A stretch of 64,000 nucleotides of DNA from Bin5 sp965200685 (GTDB lineage Bacteria; Chloroflexota; Anaerolineae; Caldilineales; Caldilineaceae): the NCBI GenBank assembly GCA_965200685.1, contig OZ241379.1, positions 4,278,001-4,342,000 on the forward strand, written 5' to 3'. The number at the start of each line of letters is the position of its first letter. Position 1 is the stretch's first letter. The translations under genes were made by a program, and so were the position numbers. The notes beneath the pieces were generated by a model. The model was not told the DNA's origin, searched no databases, and worked only from the letters and a program-made list of their open reading frames with translations. This document shows positions 35,430 to 43,477 of this stretch, in pieces.

Positions 35430-37046
35430 TCATTGGTCCGCCAAAAATACGATCAGTGCTTCTAAATCGTCTCGCGGAATGTGTTGATAGGAAGGCATGG
35501 GATGGGTACTCATGGCGAAATCTTCGACATAATAGGCCTCTGGCTTGATGATGCTCTCGTACAGATAGGCATAAATATCCGTCGCTGTGCCTTGATACTT
35601 GGGATCATTGAGTCGGGCAGCAGCTAGGGACCCCATTCCATTATGGGACGGCCCGAATTGGCCTCTTGTGCCGGCACTGTCAAGCTGATGGCAGATGCCA
35701 CAGTATTGCTCCTTATATACAGCCATGCCCCGCTCTGTCAGGGCTGTCCGCTCTCCCTCCGGAAGATTGTCCAAGGTGGCTGCGTCCCGAATCTGTTGGC
35801 TCTGCCCTTGGCGGGCACTGATGGAAAGATGCAGAATCCAGGAAATCCGCACAATATCGCCGGGCTGCAACGCACGCTCTGCTAGAGCAGGGTTGACATC
35901 TTTCAGTGCTTGTACGTTGATATCAACAGTTTCAGCGACCAATTCCCAGGTGTCTCCAGGCTGTACTTCATACATACCCGCGGGAATGGAGAACTTCTCC
36001 TCTTTCTGGCCCTCTTCCAAGGGGTCAATCGCTCGGCTCTCCAGCCATTGGGGCACATCGTAAAGCGGAATCACCATCTCATCATCGGGCCAAATGTTCT
36101 GCCCTCGCAGCTCCCACAGAGGTCGGTTGATAGCCTGCAACGCGTTCAGGGTGAGGTCAAAGGTTGCCGCAATGCTGAACCAACTGTCCCCTGGACGCAC
36201 AATGTACGTCTTTGTAGGGCCAAGCTGGGTCACAAGGATCTCAAACATGGAGGGCAGATAAGTGATCGTCATCTCATCGCCGGGCTGGATATAAATGCCG
36301 CGTCGTTCCCACAGGTCGAGATTGTCCCTGAGCAGATGCAAGAACGGAACCGAGAATCTATCTGCGATCTGGTGCCAAGAATCGCCGGTCACGGTGGTAT
36401 ACACAATCGACGGAATCCTATCCTGCACATTGAGACCGGGGATCAGCATTTGGTCGCCGGGCCGAATTTTTTCCCCTCGTAACTGCCACAGATCTGGGTT
36501 GGCATTTCGAAGGGCATCAAATGTGATACCGAACTTGCCGGCAATCAAAATCCAATACTCGCTCATCCGCACAGTATACACATACGCATTTGAGTCTTCA
36601 ACACTAAACGGCTCATTGTCGGCAAAAGGCCGGTCGGAGGCAATCCCCATGGTGGACACTGCCACTTCTGCTGTATTGGGAGACGTACTGGCCGTGGGGC
36701 TCGTCTCCAACTGTGTTTGCGGCTCTGCTGTGGGCCGCTCTTGGGAGTCTCTGTGGGCTACTTCCGAGGGTACCGCGATTCTGTACCCTCGGTTCAGCGG
36801 GCCCTCTCTCTCCAGATTATGTTTACGCAGGTCGAGGAGCGAGGCGCAGCAGGTCATCTGGCTTTCCCATATGGACCCCGCCTGGACTTCCATAGAACCG
36901 AGCCAGTCCCCCCCCAACCCATGGGCAGCGTTGAAGCTGACAACAAACACTACAGCCCACACAAATACGCGCGGCACAACATTGAAGCACTTACGCTTTC
37001 GTGGGAGGCTGCCCTTCCATCCTAGCATCTTTTCTGAATTTTTCAT
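35430..37046 (-). CDS. LysM-repeat protein with C-terminal cytochrome c domain
   Basis: A 538-residue exported protein. A hydrophobic segment at about residues 20-40 acts as signal or anchor. Four LysM-like repeats are visible between about residues 150 and 425, each with the pattern Y-V-x-PGDSW-x-IA and ending RPGDQM-IP; examples are YIVRPGDSWFSIAATFDL and YEVQPGDTWELVAETVDI. The C-terminal about 90 residues are a class I cytochrome c: EQYCGICHQLDSAG (CxxCH) and a methionine ligand in STHPMPSYQ. LysM domains bind peptidoglycan, so this could fix a haem electron carrier in the cell wall. The start is the ATG at 37046; its ribosome-binding site is weak. Confidence 0.85.
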   Translation of the reverse strand: MKNSEKMLGWKGSLPRKRKCFNVVPRVFVWAVVFVVSFNAAHGLGGDWLGSMEVQAGSIWESQMTCCASLLDLRKHNLEREGPLNRGYRIAVPSEVAHRDSQERPTAEPQTQLETSPTASTSPNTAEVAVSTMGIASDRPFADNEPFSVEDSNAYVYTVRMSEYWILIAGKFGITFDALRNANPDLWQLRGEKIRPGDQMLIPGLNVQDRIPSIVYTTVTGDSWHQIADRFSVPFLHLLRDNLDLWERRGIYIQPGDEMTITYLPSMFEILVTQLGPTKTYIVRPGDSWFSIAATFDLTLNALQAINRPLWELRGQNIWPDDEMVIPLYDVPQWLESRAIDPLEEGQKEEKFSIPAGMYEVQPGDTWELVAETVDINVQALKDVNPALAERALQPGDIVRISWILHLSISARQGQSQQIRDAATLDNLPEGERTALTERGMAVYKEQYCGICHQLDSAGTRGQFGPSHNGMGSLAAARLNDPKYQGTATDIYAYLYESIIKPEAYYVEDFAMSTHPMPSYQHIPRDDLEALIVFLADQ

Positions 37047-37250
37047 TCGTCCGGTCAGTGTCTGGTTGGAAGTATCATGTGTGCATCTCCCATATGTTGT
37101 CCTCACACAAAGAGAACCATCCTATTGGGCTTATAAAATTTTGACATTGAAATAGGAAAAATTCAAGCCAAAGACATTGTATCTACAATCGTTGAAAAAA
37201 GAAAAATATCGTATGGATCGCAGCCGATTGAAGGCATATCCCCGCTCGTG

Positions 37251-38324
37251 TTATTGGGATTCGTCGGCAACAGCTATCGGCGTCAAAATTGCCTGCGGTA
37301 GCGGCTGCTCAATTGTATAAACATGCAGGCCGGCAGGCTCTCCGTCCACCGCGATTGTCCAGCCGGCCAACCAGCCGGTCTCATCTCCGGTCGCGACAAC
37401 ATACCAACTGCTGTCCTCCAAGCGGCCAATGACTTGATATGTTTGGGCCCTATTGAGCACTGTCAGCAGCGGTGCCTCGGGCCCCGGCCTTGCCCGCAGA
37501 TTGACCGCTGGGTACTGGAGTGTACCGCTCAATATGATCATAGGCGTTGGGGGGAGCGGTGTTGCCGTAGGCAAGTTTCTAGCCAATGGTTCAAATGAAT
37601 TGATCAGAGAGATGGCCGCGGCTGTCGCCTGCACGGTAGCCGGATTGGTTGAGTTGGCCGGGAACAGTCGTGCCGCGATCGTGGCTACAAGCAGACCGCC
37701 GATGATGAGGAACGGCCAACCTTGCCACGACAGCCGGATCCGATGCACGGCTGGCGTAAAGGTCTTACGCGGATAGGTGGGGCCAACCTGCGGCAATGGG
37801 GGCGGTTCATCCAAACGCTCAAAATTGTCAAAGATGTCAGCCAGCTCGTCTTCATACTTGGCATCAATGCGCCATTCATTCAGACGAGGATTATACGAAC
37901 GTCCCGATTCCGGAACCCGCGCCAGCAGGGACTCTCGCGTGAATGTAAAATTTGCTGCCCAGCCCACCCGAACGTACAGGAAGCCATTTCCCCGACGCTG
38001 GTAAGCCAGCCATGCGCCGGCAGGTTGAAATCGCTTGCGTGCCTCTGCCACCTCCTCTTTGGTCAGAGGAAATACCTGTATCCCCTTCAGTTCCTCATCA
38101 TGCCTGTGACGCTGCAGCGGGTCGGAAAGCAGCCGGTAGGCCCGCTCCACCCGGGCCAGAAACGGGTCTGTTGATTCTGGCCCAGCGACAAGAGCGGCAT
38201 CATCCAAAGATTCGCTGGTGTGGATGCGTACCAGCCGGCGGTAGGCTATGTCGATCACCTCCTGCGAGGCCCGGGGCCGTACACCCAAAATCTGATAGCA
38301 GTTTTCCTGGGATTCAGCGTCCAC
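37251..38324 (-). CDS. Membrane protein with degenerate DnaJ domain and C-terminal SH3 domain
   Basis: A 357-residue protein. Residues about 6-75 are J-domain-like (NCYQILGVRPRASQEVIDIAY and VERAYRLLSDPLQRHRHDEE), but the essential HPD tripeptide is replaced (VRIHTSES), so it should not stimulate Hsp70 in the usual way. A transmembrane helix lies near residues 208-227 (WPFLIIGGLLVATIAARLF). The outer part has an SH3-type domain (about 270-325, GTLQYPAVNLRARPGPEAPL). Start is GTG. It begins 22 bases after the KDG kinase gene on the same strand. Confidence 0.78.
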   Translation of the reverse strand: MDAESQENCYQILGVRPRASQEVIDIAYRRLVRIHTSESLDDAALVAGPESTDPFLARVERAYRLLSDPLQRHRHDEELKGIQVFPLTKEEVAEARKRFQPAGAWLAYQRRGNGFLYVRVGWAANFTFTRESLLARVPESGRSYNPRLNEWRIDAKYEDELADIFDNFERLDEPPPLPQVGPTYPRKTFTPAVHRIRLSWQGWPFLIIGGLLVATIAARLFPANSTNPATVQATAAAISLINSFEPLARNLPTATPLPPTPMIILSGTLQYPAVNLRARPGPEAPLLTVLNRAQTYQVIGRLEDSSWYVVATGDETGWLAGWTIAVDGEPAGLHVYTIEQPLPQAILTPIAVADESQ

Positions 38325-38345
38325 TACACACCATCCACCAAAGGT

Positions 38346-39344
38346 CTAGCGGCTGACCTCTGCCGAGAAGCCGTCTCTCTCCAGCAGCGCGGCCACTTCT
38401 TTTCTCTCAAACAGGGCCATATCGCCGGGAATTGTATATTTGATCGCAGCCGCGGCCGCGCCCCAACGCAGGGCATCAGCCAACCAGTTTTCGCGATCCC
38501 CGTAGAGATAGCGATAGAGAACGCCAGCGGTAAACGCATCCCCTGCGCCGATGCGCCCGACTGTGCTGGCCCCGGGGAAAACCGGCTGATGCACAGGAAT
38601 CCCCCCCGGTTCCGCAGCAATAGACCCGTTCGCGCCTAGGGTGAGGATGACCGTTGCCTGGGGGAACTTTTCTTGAAGTACGCCGAGGGCTTCTTGCGGC
38701 GGGCTGGATTCAGACAGATGAAAGTGGAGTTGGGCGTCCCGAATCGGCAGGAGGAGGATATCTGCGGCGGCAGCAAAAGGCTGGCAACCCCTACGAGACT
38801 GCGCGGGTGTCCACAATTTGGCCCGGTAGTTGATGTCGAAACTGGTGCTCCAGCCAGCGGCTTGGGCCAGTTGCAAGGCCTTGGCCGCGGTCGCCGCAGC
38901 CGTATCACTGATCGCGAGGGTAATGCCGGTCAGATGGAGATGTTGCCCACTGTCCGGGGTAAAGAGTTCTGTCGGCAGTTCGTCCGGCATCATGCGGCTG
39001 GCCGCAGAATTGGCCCGGTCGTATGTGATGGACGTGGCCCGGGCTCCATGGCCGAACTCAACGAAAAAGAGACCGAGTCGCTCGTCCTCCGCCGCCCAGA
39101 TGATGTGGGAGACATCTACACCATTGCCCATGAGCGAGCGGGCGATGCGCTGTCCCAAAGGGTTGTCCGGCATCCGTGAAATCCATGTAGTGTGGACACC
39201 GAGCCGGGCCAAGGCTACGGCGGTATTTGATTCGGTGCCGCCCGCTTCCAATTCAAAATAGGAGGCCTGCTCAATGCGTAGGTGGGCGGGAGGAGCCAGC
39301 CTTAGCATGGTCTCGCCCAATGTCACCACATCGTATCTTCTCAT
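38346..39344 (-). CDS. kdgK: 2-keto-3-deoxygluconate kinase (PfkB family)
   Basis: A 332-residue PfkB-family sugar kinase, most like KDG kinase. The N-terminus is VVTLGETMLRLAPP, the sugar-binding region ELEAGGTESNTAVALARLGV, and the ATP/anion-hole motif RIGAGDAFTAGVLYRYL with the catalytic Asp near residue 268. Its ATG overlaps the stop of the KDPG aldolase gene (ATGA). The two enzymes together phosphorylate KDG and split KDPG to pyruvate and glyceraldehyde 3-phosphate, typical of uronate or acidic-sugar catabolism. Confidence 0.88.
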   Translation of the reverse strand: MRRYDVVTLGETMLRLAPPAHLRIEQASYFELEAGGTESNTAVALARLGVHTTWISRMPDNPLGQRIARSLMGNGVDVSHIIWAAEDERLGLFFVEFGHGARATSITYDRANSAASRMMPDELPTELFTPDSGQHLHLTGITLAISDTAAATAAKALQLAQAAGWSTSFDINYRAKLWTPAQSRRGCQPFAAAADILLLPIRDAQLHFHLSESSPPQEALGVLQEKFPQATVILTLGANGSIAAEPGGIPVHQPVFPGASTVGRIGAGDAFTAGVLYRYLYGDRENWLADALRWGAAAAAIKYTIPGDMALFERKEVAALLERDGFSAEVSR

Positions 39345-40018
39345 TTGGTTCTGCGAGCCTCCTGTACGCTTGCCATGAATTTGCGCGCCTGCTCCGTCAA
39401 CGCCTGCCAGTTGCCATGCAGCACCCAATCTGTACGCACTAAGGAGCTCCCCACACCCACGGCCACAGCCCCATTGACAATGAACTCGCCGGCGTTCTCC
39501 AGCCCAACACCGCCGGTAGGCATCAGTTTCAGGTGGGGCAAGGGAGCCAGCACGTCTTTGAAGTAACCGGGGCCTAGTCGAGTGGCGGGGAATACCTTCA
39601 CCACGGATGCGCCGGCCACCCATGCTGTCTGAATCTCTGTGGGCGTGAACGCGCCCGGCATCACCGCTACATTCCGCGCCACACAGTAGGCAACCGTGGG
39701 CAGGTCCAACATCGGCGCGACGATAAACTGTGCGCCGTTGTCAATGGCCGCGGCAGCCATCTCTTGGTTCAACACGGACCCCATCCCCAACACCGCGTCG
39801 CCCTCTTCAAAAGCAGTTACCTTTTCCCGTAGGAGGAGCAACGCCTCCAACGCGCCGGGGCTAGTCAGCGTTAGCTCAACGGCCGTCACACCGCCATCAA
39901 GCAGGGCCTGGGCCAACCCGATGGCCTGGGCTAGGTCCGGCAGACGCACCACCGGCACGACACCGCCCTCCTCGATCACCTGCAGGGTTCTGTTTGGATC
40001 CATCACACGCGCGCTCAT
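39341..40018 (-). CDS. eda: KDPG / 4-hydroxy-2-oxoglutarate aldolase
   Basis: A 225-residue class I aldolase. The Schiff-base lysine is in SVVKVFPATRLGPGY (about 143). The catalytic Glu is in GVTAVELTLTSPGA, and GAQFIVAPMLD and LMPTGGVGLENA complete the TIM barrel. It is translationally coupled to kdgK by a 4-base overlap and lies 14 bases after a PhyH gene. It performs the final cleavage in the Entner-Doudoroff-type branch. Confidence 0.92.
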   Translation of the reverse strand: MSARVMDPNRTLQVIEEGGVVPVVRLPDLAQAIGLAQALLDGGVTAVELTLTSPGALEALLLLREKVTAFEEGDAVLGMGSVLNQEMAAAAIDNGAQFIVAPMLDLPTVAYCVARNVAVMPGAFTPTEIQTAWVAGASVVKVFPATRLGPGYFKDVLAPLPHLKLMPTGGVGLENAGEFIVNGAVAVGVGSSLVRTDWVLHGNWQALTEQARKFMASVQEARRTK

Positions 40019-40032
40019 GTATGAAATCTATC

Positions 40033-40920
40033 CTATACACCCCATCGCTTTCGTGCTTCTTCCATAGGCACAGTCGTGCCCTTCATCCAAGCATAATGCG
40101 CCAAGGGATTTTCGCCGGTCCAGCGTTCATCAACCGCTTCATCGGCGCGTTGGTAGCGGGTATCACAGCTAATACGAAAGCGGTCGGTGGTATTGATTAG
40201 AGAGCCGTGCATCGTATACATCCCAAAGATCAGGGCATCGCCCATCTCAAATTCGGCCGTCTGCCATTGGCCCCCATAGGTGTCAACCAATTCAACGGGA
40301 TCATTCGAGAACCAGCCTGTCACTTTATCGCGATCCACATCCATCTCGCCGTAGGTTTCCTTAATGCGTTCAAACCGGTGTGAACCGACCAGTATGGCCA
40401 GGGGTCCCATCTCGTAGGGCAGATCACCCAATGGTGTCCACACAGTATATACGTTCGTCGTACCCCGGCCCATGTAGACGATATCGTAATGTGCCCCGGT
40501 GAAATTGCCTTGGGCCACTACGCGCAGCCATTTGAAATCATAGGTCAAGGATGGCCCGGCCAGGAACTGGCTGAAAAATTGCATCAGGTCGGGCGATTCT
40601 ACCACATCAAGAAAGGCACGGGTATGGGTGATGGCCTTGGCACCGCCCCAGAATTTACCACGTTTGCCCGGGGCAATGACCCCATCCATCAAGGGCAGGC
40701 CGGGGGTCAGTTGCTCGGCTTGGTTTAGATTTTCTAAGACCGCCCGCCGCGCCGCTTTGACCTTCTCCCGCTCATGTAGATTGCGGATGAGCAGATAGCC
40801 ATCTTCTTCTAAGCACTCATGCAAGGCCGGCATGTCGGCTACTAAGGCGGTTGCATCTCGCAGCTCACCCAGATATGGACCACCCATCTCAAGCATGTGT
40901 TTCCCCATTGTGAGTTTCAT
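40033..40920 (-). CDS. Phytanoyl-CoA dioxygenase (PhyH) family protein
   Basis: A 295-residue Fe(II)/2-oxoglutarate oxygenase. The iron ligands are visible: HxD in GAHYDIVYMGRG (about 163-165) and the distal His in YTMHGSLINTTDRFRISCDT, where the arginine probably binds 2-oxoglutarate. This copy is therefore likely active, unlike the one at 10115. AAAGGA overlaps the stop codon of the permease remnant upstream. It heads the phyH-eda-kdgK group, suggesting it oxidises the substrate or a side group before Entner-Doudoroff cleavage. Confidence 0.88.
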   Translation of the reverse strand: MKLTMGKHMLEMGGPYLGELRDATALVADMPALHECLEEDGYLLIRNLHEREKVKAARRAVLENLNQAEQLTPGLPLMDGVIAPGKRGKFWGGAKAITHTRAFLDVVESPDLMQFFSQFLAGPSLTYDFKWLRVVAQGNFTGAHYDIVYMGRGTTNVYTVWTPLGDLPYEMGPLAILVGSHRFERIKETYGEMDVDRDKVTGWFSNDPVELVDTYGGQWQTAEFEMGDALIFGMYTMHGSLINTTDRFRISCDTRYQRADEAVDERWTGENPLAHYAWMKGTTVPMEEARKRWGV

Positions 40921-40934
40921 TGCTCTGGATCCTT

Positions 40935-41166
40935 TTATTTCCAGCTCCTGCCCGTCAACCTGGCAATAACGTATCGCTGCGCGAACAGGAAGATCAGCAA
41001 AACCGAAATGAATGCAGAATTGAGCAGGGCCAAGAAGAGCGGCACAGTATAGAATTCAGGCTTGTTCAGGTAGATCAACGGCCCCATGAATCCAAAGATG
41101 GCCAGGGCTGCCTTGCCGGGGAGGCAAGGAACACCAAGCCGACCGTGTAGATGACAGCAATGATTG
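40935..41166 (-). pseudogene. Remnant of a sugar ABC permease (MalG-type C-terminus)
   Basis: On the minus strand a short frame ends with TAA at 40935 and reads AALAIFGFMGPLIYLNKPEF, then FISVLLIFLFAQRYVIARLT. These match the C-terminal part of MalG/UgpE-type permeases (compare NDFLVPLIYL...QRAFVEGI in the intact gene at 28653). The WNDF motif and part of the last loop are missing, the EAA loop is gone, and another hydrophobic stretch (AVIYTVGLVFLAS) lies in a different frame just upstream. It is a decayed, deleted gene that once preceded phyH in the operon. The deletion coincides with the left edge of the accessory island. Confidence 0.7.
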
Positions 41167-41185
41167 AGCAGTTCTTACCAGAGGA

Positions 41186-42124
41186 TTATTCCGCTTGTAA
41201 GACTTCCATAGGTAGTTGATACCAGAACACCTGGCCGGATTCAATGCTATCTTGTACCCGGTCATCTCGACGCAGGCCGACCACCGCAGCATAAGCGGGC
41301 TTGCCCGTGAATTTCGTCAGGAACCCAGCATTGCGGACCGCCCGAGTAGTGTCTCGTCCGTTGACGGTAAAGGATATCTCCACCGCAATGTAACAGGTTT
41401 CACCTTCCCTACCTGTAGCTTCCATGATCAGGTCGGCCCAGTGGAAGCTTCTCAGTTCGTTTGTGGGAATGTCTGACGTATCGCTGATCTTGGTCAGATC
41501 CCAAAGGTTATTCTGGGAGAGATTTTTTGTCCAATTGAGCCCCATATCCTGGGCGATGTGGAGAGCCTCTCCAATTGCAGCGTTTCTGGCATGAGCACCT
41601 TTTAACATGCCTAGATCATTCTGGATAGACTGGATTCTAGTGGCATTTTGAACCTGTGCATCTTTCAATATGCTCACATCGTCTTGGATAGACTGGATTC
41701 TGGTGGCATTTTGAACCTGTGCATCTTTCAATATGCTCACATCGTTTTGGATAGACTGCACTCTGGTTTCAAGGTTCTCAAAACGCTTATCTGTCGCCTC
41801 TATGAACCGGTCTAGCCGCTGCTCAAGCCTCTCAAAACGCTGCTCAAGGTTCTCAAAACGCTTATCTGTCGCCTCTATGAACCGGTCTAGCCGCTGCTCA
41901 AGCCTCTCAAAACGCTGCTCAAGCCTCTCAAAACGCTGCTCAAACATCTCAAAACGCTGCTCAAACATCTCAAAACGCTTATCTGTCGCCTCTATGAACT
42001 GTGCAAATTTTTCTGGTAGTTCAATTAGTTGACGCGATAATAAGCGGGCGCGCAAGGCTTCCACCCACTTGGGATTTTCGTCTAAAACCTGAAGAAAGTC
42101 ATCAATTGTATTGATAGTGTCCAT
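41186..42124 (-). CDS. Coiled-coil repeat protein with predicted nuclease-like C-terminal domain
   Basis: A 312-residue protein. Residues about 35-185 are built of tandem coiled-coil repeats: 25-residue units containing FIEATDKRFENLEQRFERLE and 21-residue units like RIQSIQDDVSILKDAQVQNA. The C-terminal about 120 residues (AIGEALHIAQDMGLNWTKN, then WADLIMEATGREGE and CYIAVEISFTVNGRDTTRA) resemble PD-(D/E)XK-like domains with D...ExS. Such repeat-plus-nuclease-like proteins are common in cyanobacteria and Chloroflexota; function unknown. GGAG precedes the ATG at 42124 by 5 bases. It has a shorter paralogue just upstream and marks the left end of the island. Confidence 0.75.
   Translation of the reverse strand: MDTINTIDDFLQVLDENPKWVEALRARLLSRQLIELPEKFAQFIEATDKRFEMFEQRFEMFEQRFERLEQRFERLEQRLDRFIEATDKRFENLEQRFERLEQRLDRFIEATDKRFENLETRVQSIQNDVSILKDAQVQNATRIQSIQDDVSILKDAQVQNATRIQSIQNDLGMLKGAHARNAAIGEALHIAQDMGLNWTKNLSQNNLWDLTKISDTSDIPTNELRSFHWADLIMEATGREGETCYIAVEISFTVNGRDTTRAVRNAGFLTKFTGKPAYAAVVGLRRDDRVQDSIESGQVFWYQLPMEVLQAE
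41628..41980 (-). repeat. In-frame tandem DNA repeats (63, 75 and 21 bp) within the coiled-coil gene
   Basis: Two nearly identical 63-bp units lie at 41628-41690 and 41691-41753. A 75-bp unit starts at 41770 and again at 41845. Shorter 21-bp units (ctcaaaacgctgctcaagcc type) follow to about 41980. All periods are multiples of three and preserve the coiled-coil heptads, so copy number can vary without breaking the frame. Confidence 0.85.
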
Positions 42125-42215
42125 CATTTCTCCTCTCACCAGAAGGATTATAGCAGAAGACCCGTATCTGTCAATATCCGGAGAATTATCTCAGGACATC
42201 CGGGTCCATTTGGTA

Positions 42216-42605
42216 CTAGAACACCTCGCTGGAGTCGATGCTGTCCTGGATGCGGTCGTCTTGATACATGCCAGCCACTACAGCATAAGCTGGCTTGCCC
42301 GTGAATTTCGTCAGGAAACTAGCATTACGGACCGCCCGAGTGATGTCCCCTCCGTGGGCAGTGTAGGAGACTTCCACCGCAATGTAGCAGACTTCACCCG
42401 CCTGATCTGTGGCCTCTATGATCAGGTCGGCCCGGTGGAAGCTTCTCAGCTCGTTTGTGGAAATATCTGACGTGTCGCTGATATCGGTCAGATCCAAACG
42501 GTTCTTTGAGCTGAGATCTTTCGTCCGGCACAGGCCCATAGTCCAAGCGATTAAGGTGGCCTCACCAATGGCAATATCTCTGACAAACATATCTTTGAAA
42601 CACAT
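42216..42605 (-). CDS. Short paralogue of the nuclease-like C-terminal domain
   Basis: A 129-residue protein closely similar to the last 120 residues of the gene at 41186: AIGEATLIAWTMGLCRTKDL, SDISTNELRSFHRADLIIEA, CYIAVEVSYTAHGGDITRAV. The coiled-coil repeats are absent. The start at 42605 has AAGGAG 6 bases upstream, so it may be expressed rather than dead. It ends earlier than its paralogue (QDSIDSSEVF). It appears to derive from a local duplication followed by loss of the repeat region. Confidence 0.65.
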   Translation of the reverse strand: MCFKDMFVRDIAIGEATLIAWTMGLCRTKDLSSKNRLDLTDISDTSDISTNELRSFHRADLIIEATDQAGEVCYIAVEVSYTAHGGDITRAVRNASFLTKFTGKPAYAVVAGMYQDDRIQDSIDSSEVF

Positions 42606-42809
42606 CACTTGCTCCTTGATGGAATGACTTAGGCTAGAATAATAATAGCAGGCCATTCCCAGCCCAAAATAAAGCAACAGGGAGACCATAGTTTGTATAA
42701 AGATTACAGAAAAATATGTGAAGGATTGCAAATGTAAGAGATAATCGGTTACACTTGATCTAATGACAGTCAATCATGTACCTGAGCGACTACCATAGGA
42801 GAGATGGAT

Positions 42810-43436
42810 ATGGATAAGGTTTTCCTCTACTGGGACAACTCCAACATCTTTCATGAGGCGCAACGTCTGGCCGAGGAACGAAATGAAGGGCCCGACGCCC
42901 GTTACCGGCTGCGTATCGATTTCAACAATATCCTACGCTTGGCCCATGTGGACCGCCCACTAGAGAAGGCTCTCGCTGTCGGTTCCATACCGCCGGAGAT
43001 GCGCCAGCTATGGAACCGCATGGAAAGCTATGGCGTAGAAGTTTCGCTGTTCGACCGCGGCAGCCCGCAGCAGCGCGAACAGGAGATGCCTGACCGCATC
43101 TTACAGTTGCGTATGCTGGAAGATGCCCTAGATTACAACAGCGCACCCGGCATCGTGGTATTGTTGACTGGCGATGGCGCGGGCTATCTAGAAGGGGCAG
43201 GCTTTCACAGGACATTGGAGCGCATGCACAAACGCGGCTGGCGAGTGGAAATCCTGTCATGGCGACATGCCTGCAACCAGCACATGCGCCGCTGGGCAGA
43301 AGCAAACGGCGTCTTTGTCGCGCTAGACGATTTTTATAAGGCGATCACATTCCTAGAGCCATCCAGGCCTGGACACGAGCTTGCACGCGCACGCGACGCC
43401 GCGCAGCTAGACTTGTCCCGGCGGCCGCTGGCTTGA
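42810..43436 (+). CDS. NYN-domain (PIN-like) protein
   Basis: A 208-residue protein of the NYN/LabA family, whose PIN-like fold usually gives metal-dependent ribonuclease activity. The acidic motif at the start is VFLYWDNSNIF, a second acidic site is in LQLRMLEDALDYNS, and VVLLTGDGAGYLEGAGF carries the conserved DGD-like residues. AGGAG precedes the ATG at 42810 by 8 bases; the ATG at 42804 is too close. It is divergent from the nuclease-like paralogues and 41 bases upstream of the ATPase-TOPRIM pair on the same strand, so it may be part of the same unit and act as an RNase effector. Confidence 0.8.
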   Translation: MDKVFLYWDNSNIFHEAQRLAEERNEGPDARYRLRIDFNNILRLAHVDRPLEKALAVGSIPPEMRQLWNRMESYGVEVSLFDRGSPQQREQEMPDRILQLRMLEDALDYNSAPGIVVLLTGDGAGYLEGAGFHRTLERMHKRGWRVEILSWRHACNQHMRRWAEANGVFVALDDFYKAITFLEPSRPGHELARARDAAQLDLSRRPLA

Positions 43437-43477
43437 TTCTGCAATGCAATCGTGACAATCTCTAAGGATACACAACC

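Noticed and set aside
40920..41150. Plus-strand open frame upstream of phyH
   Set aside because: The minus strand here encodes recognisable permease fragments, so the plus-strand frame is a shadow.
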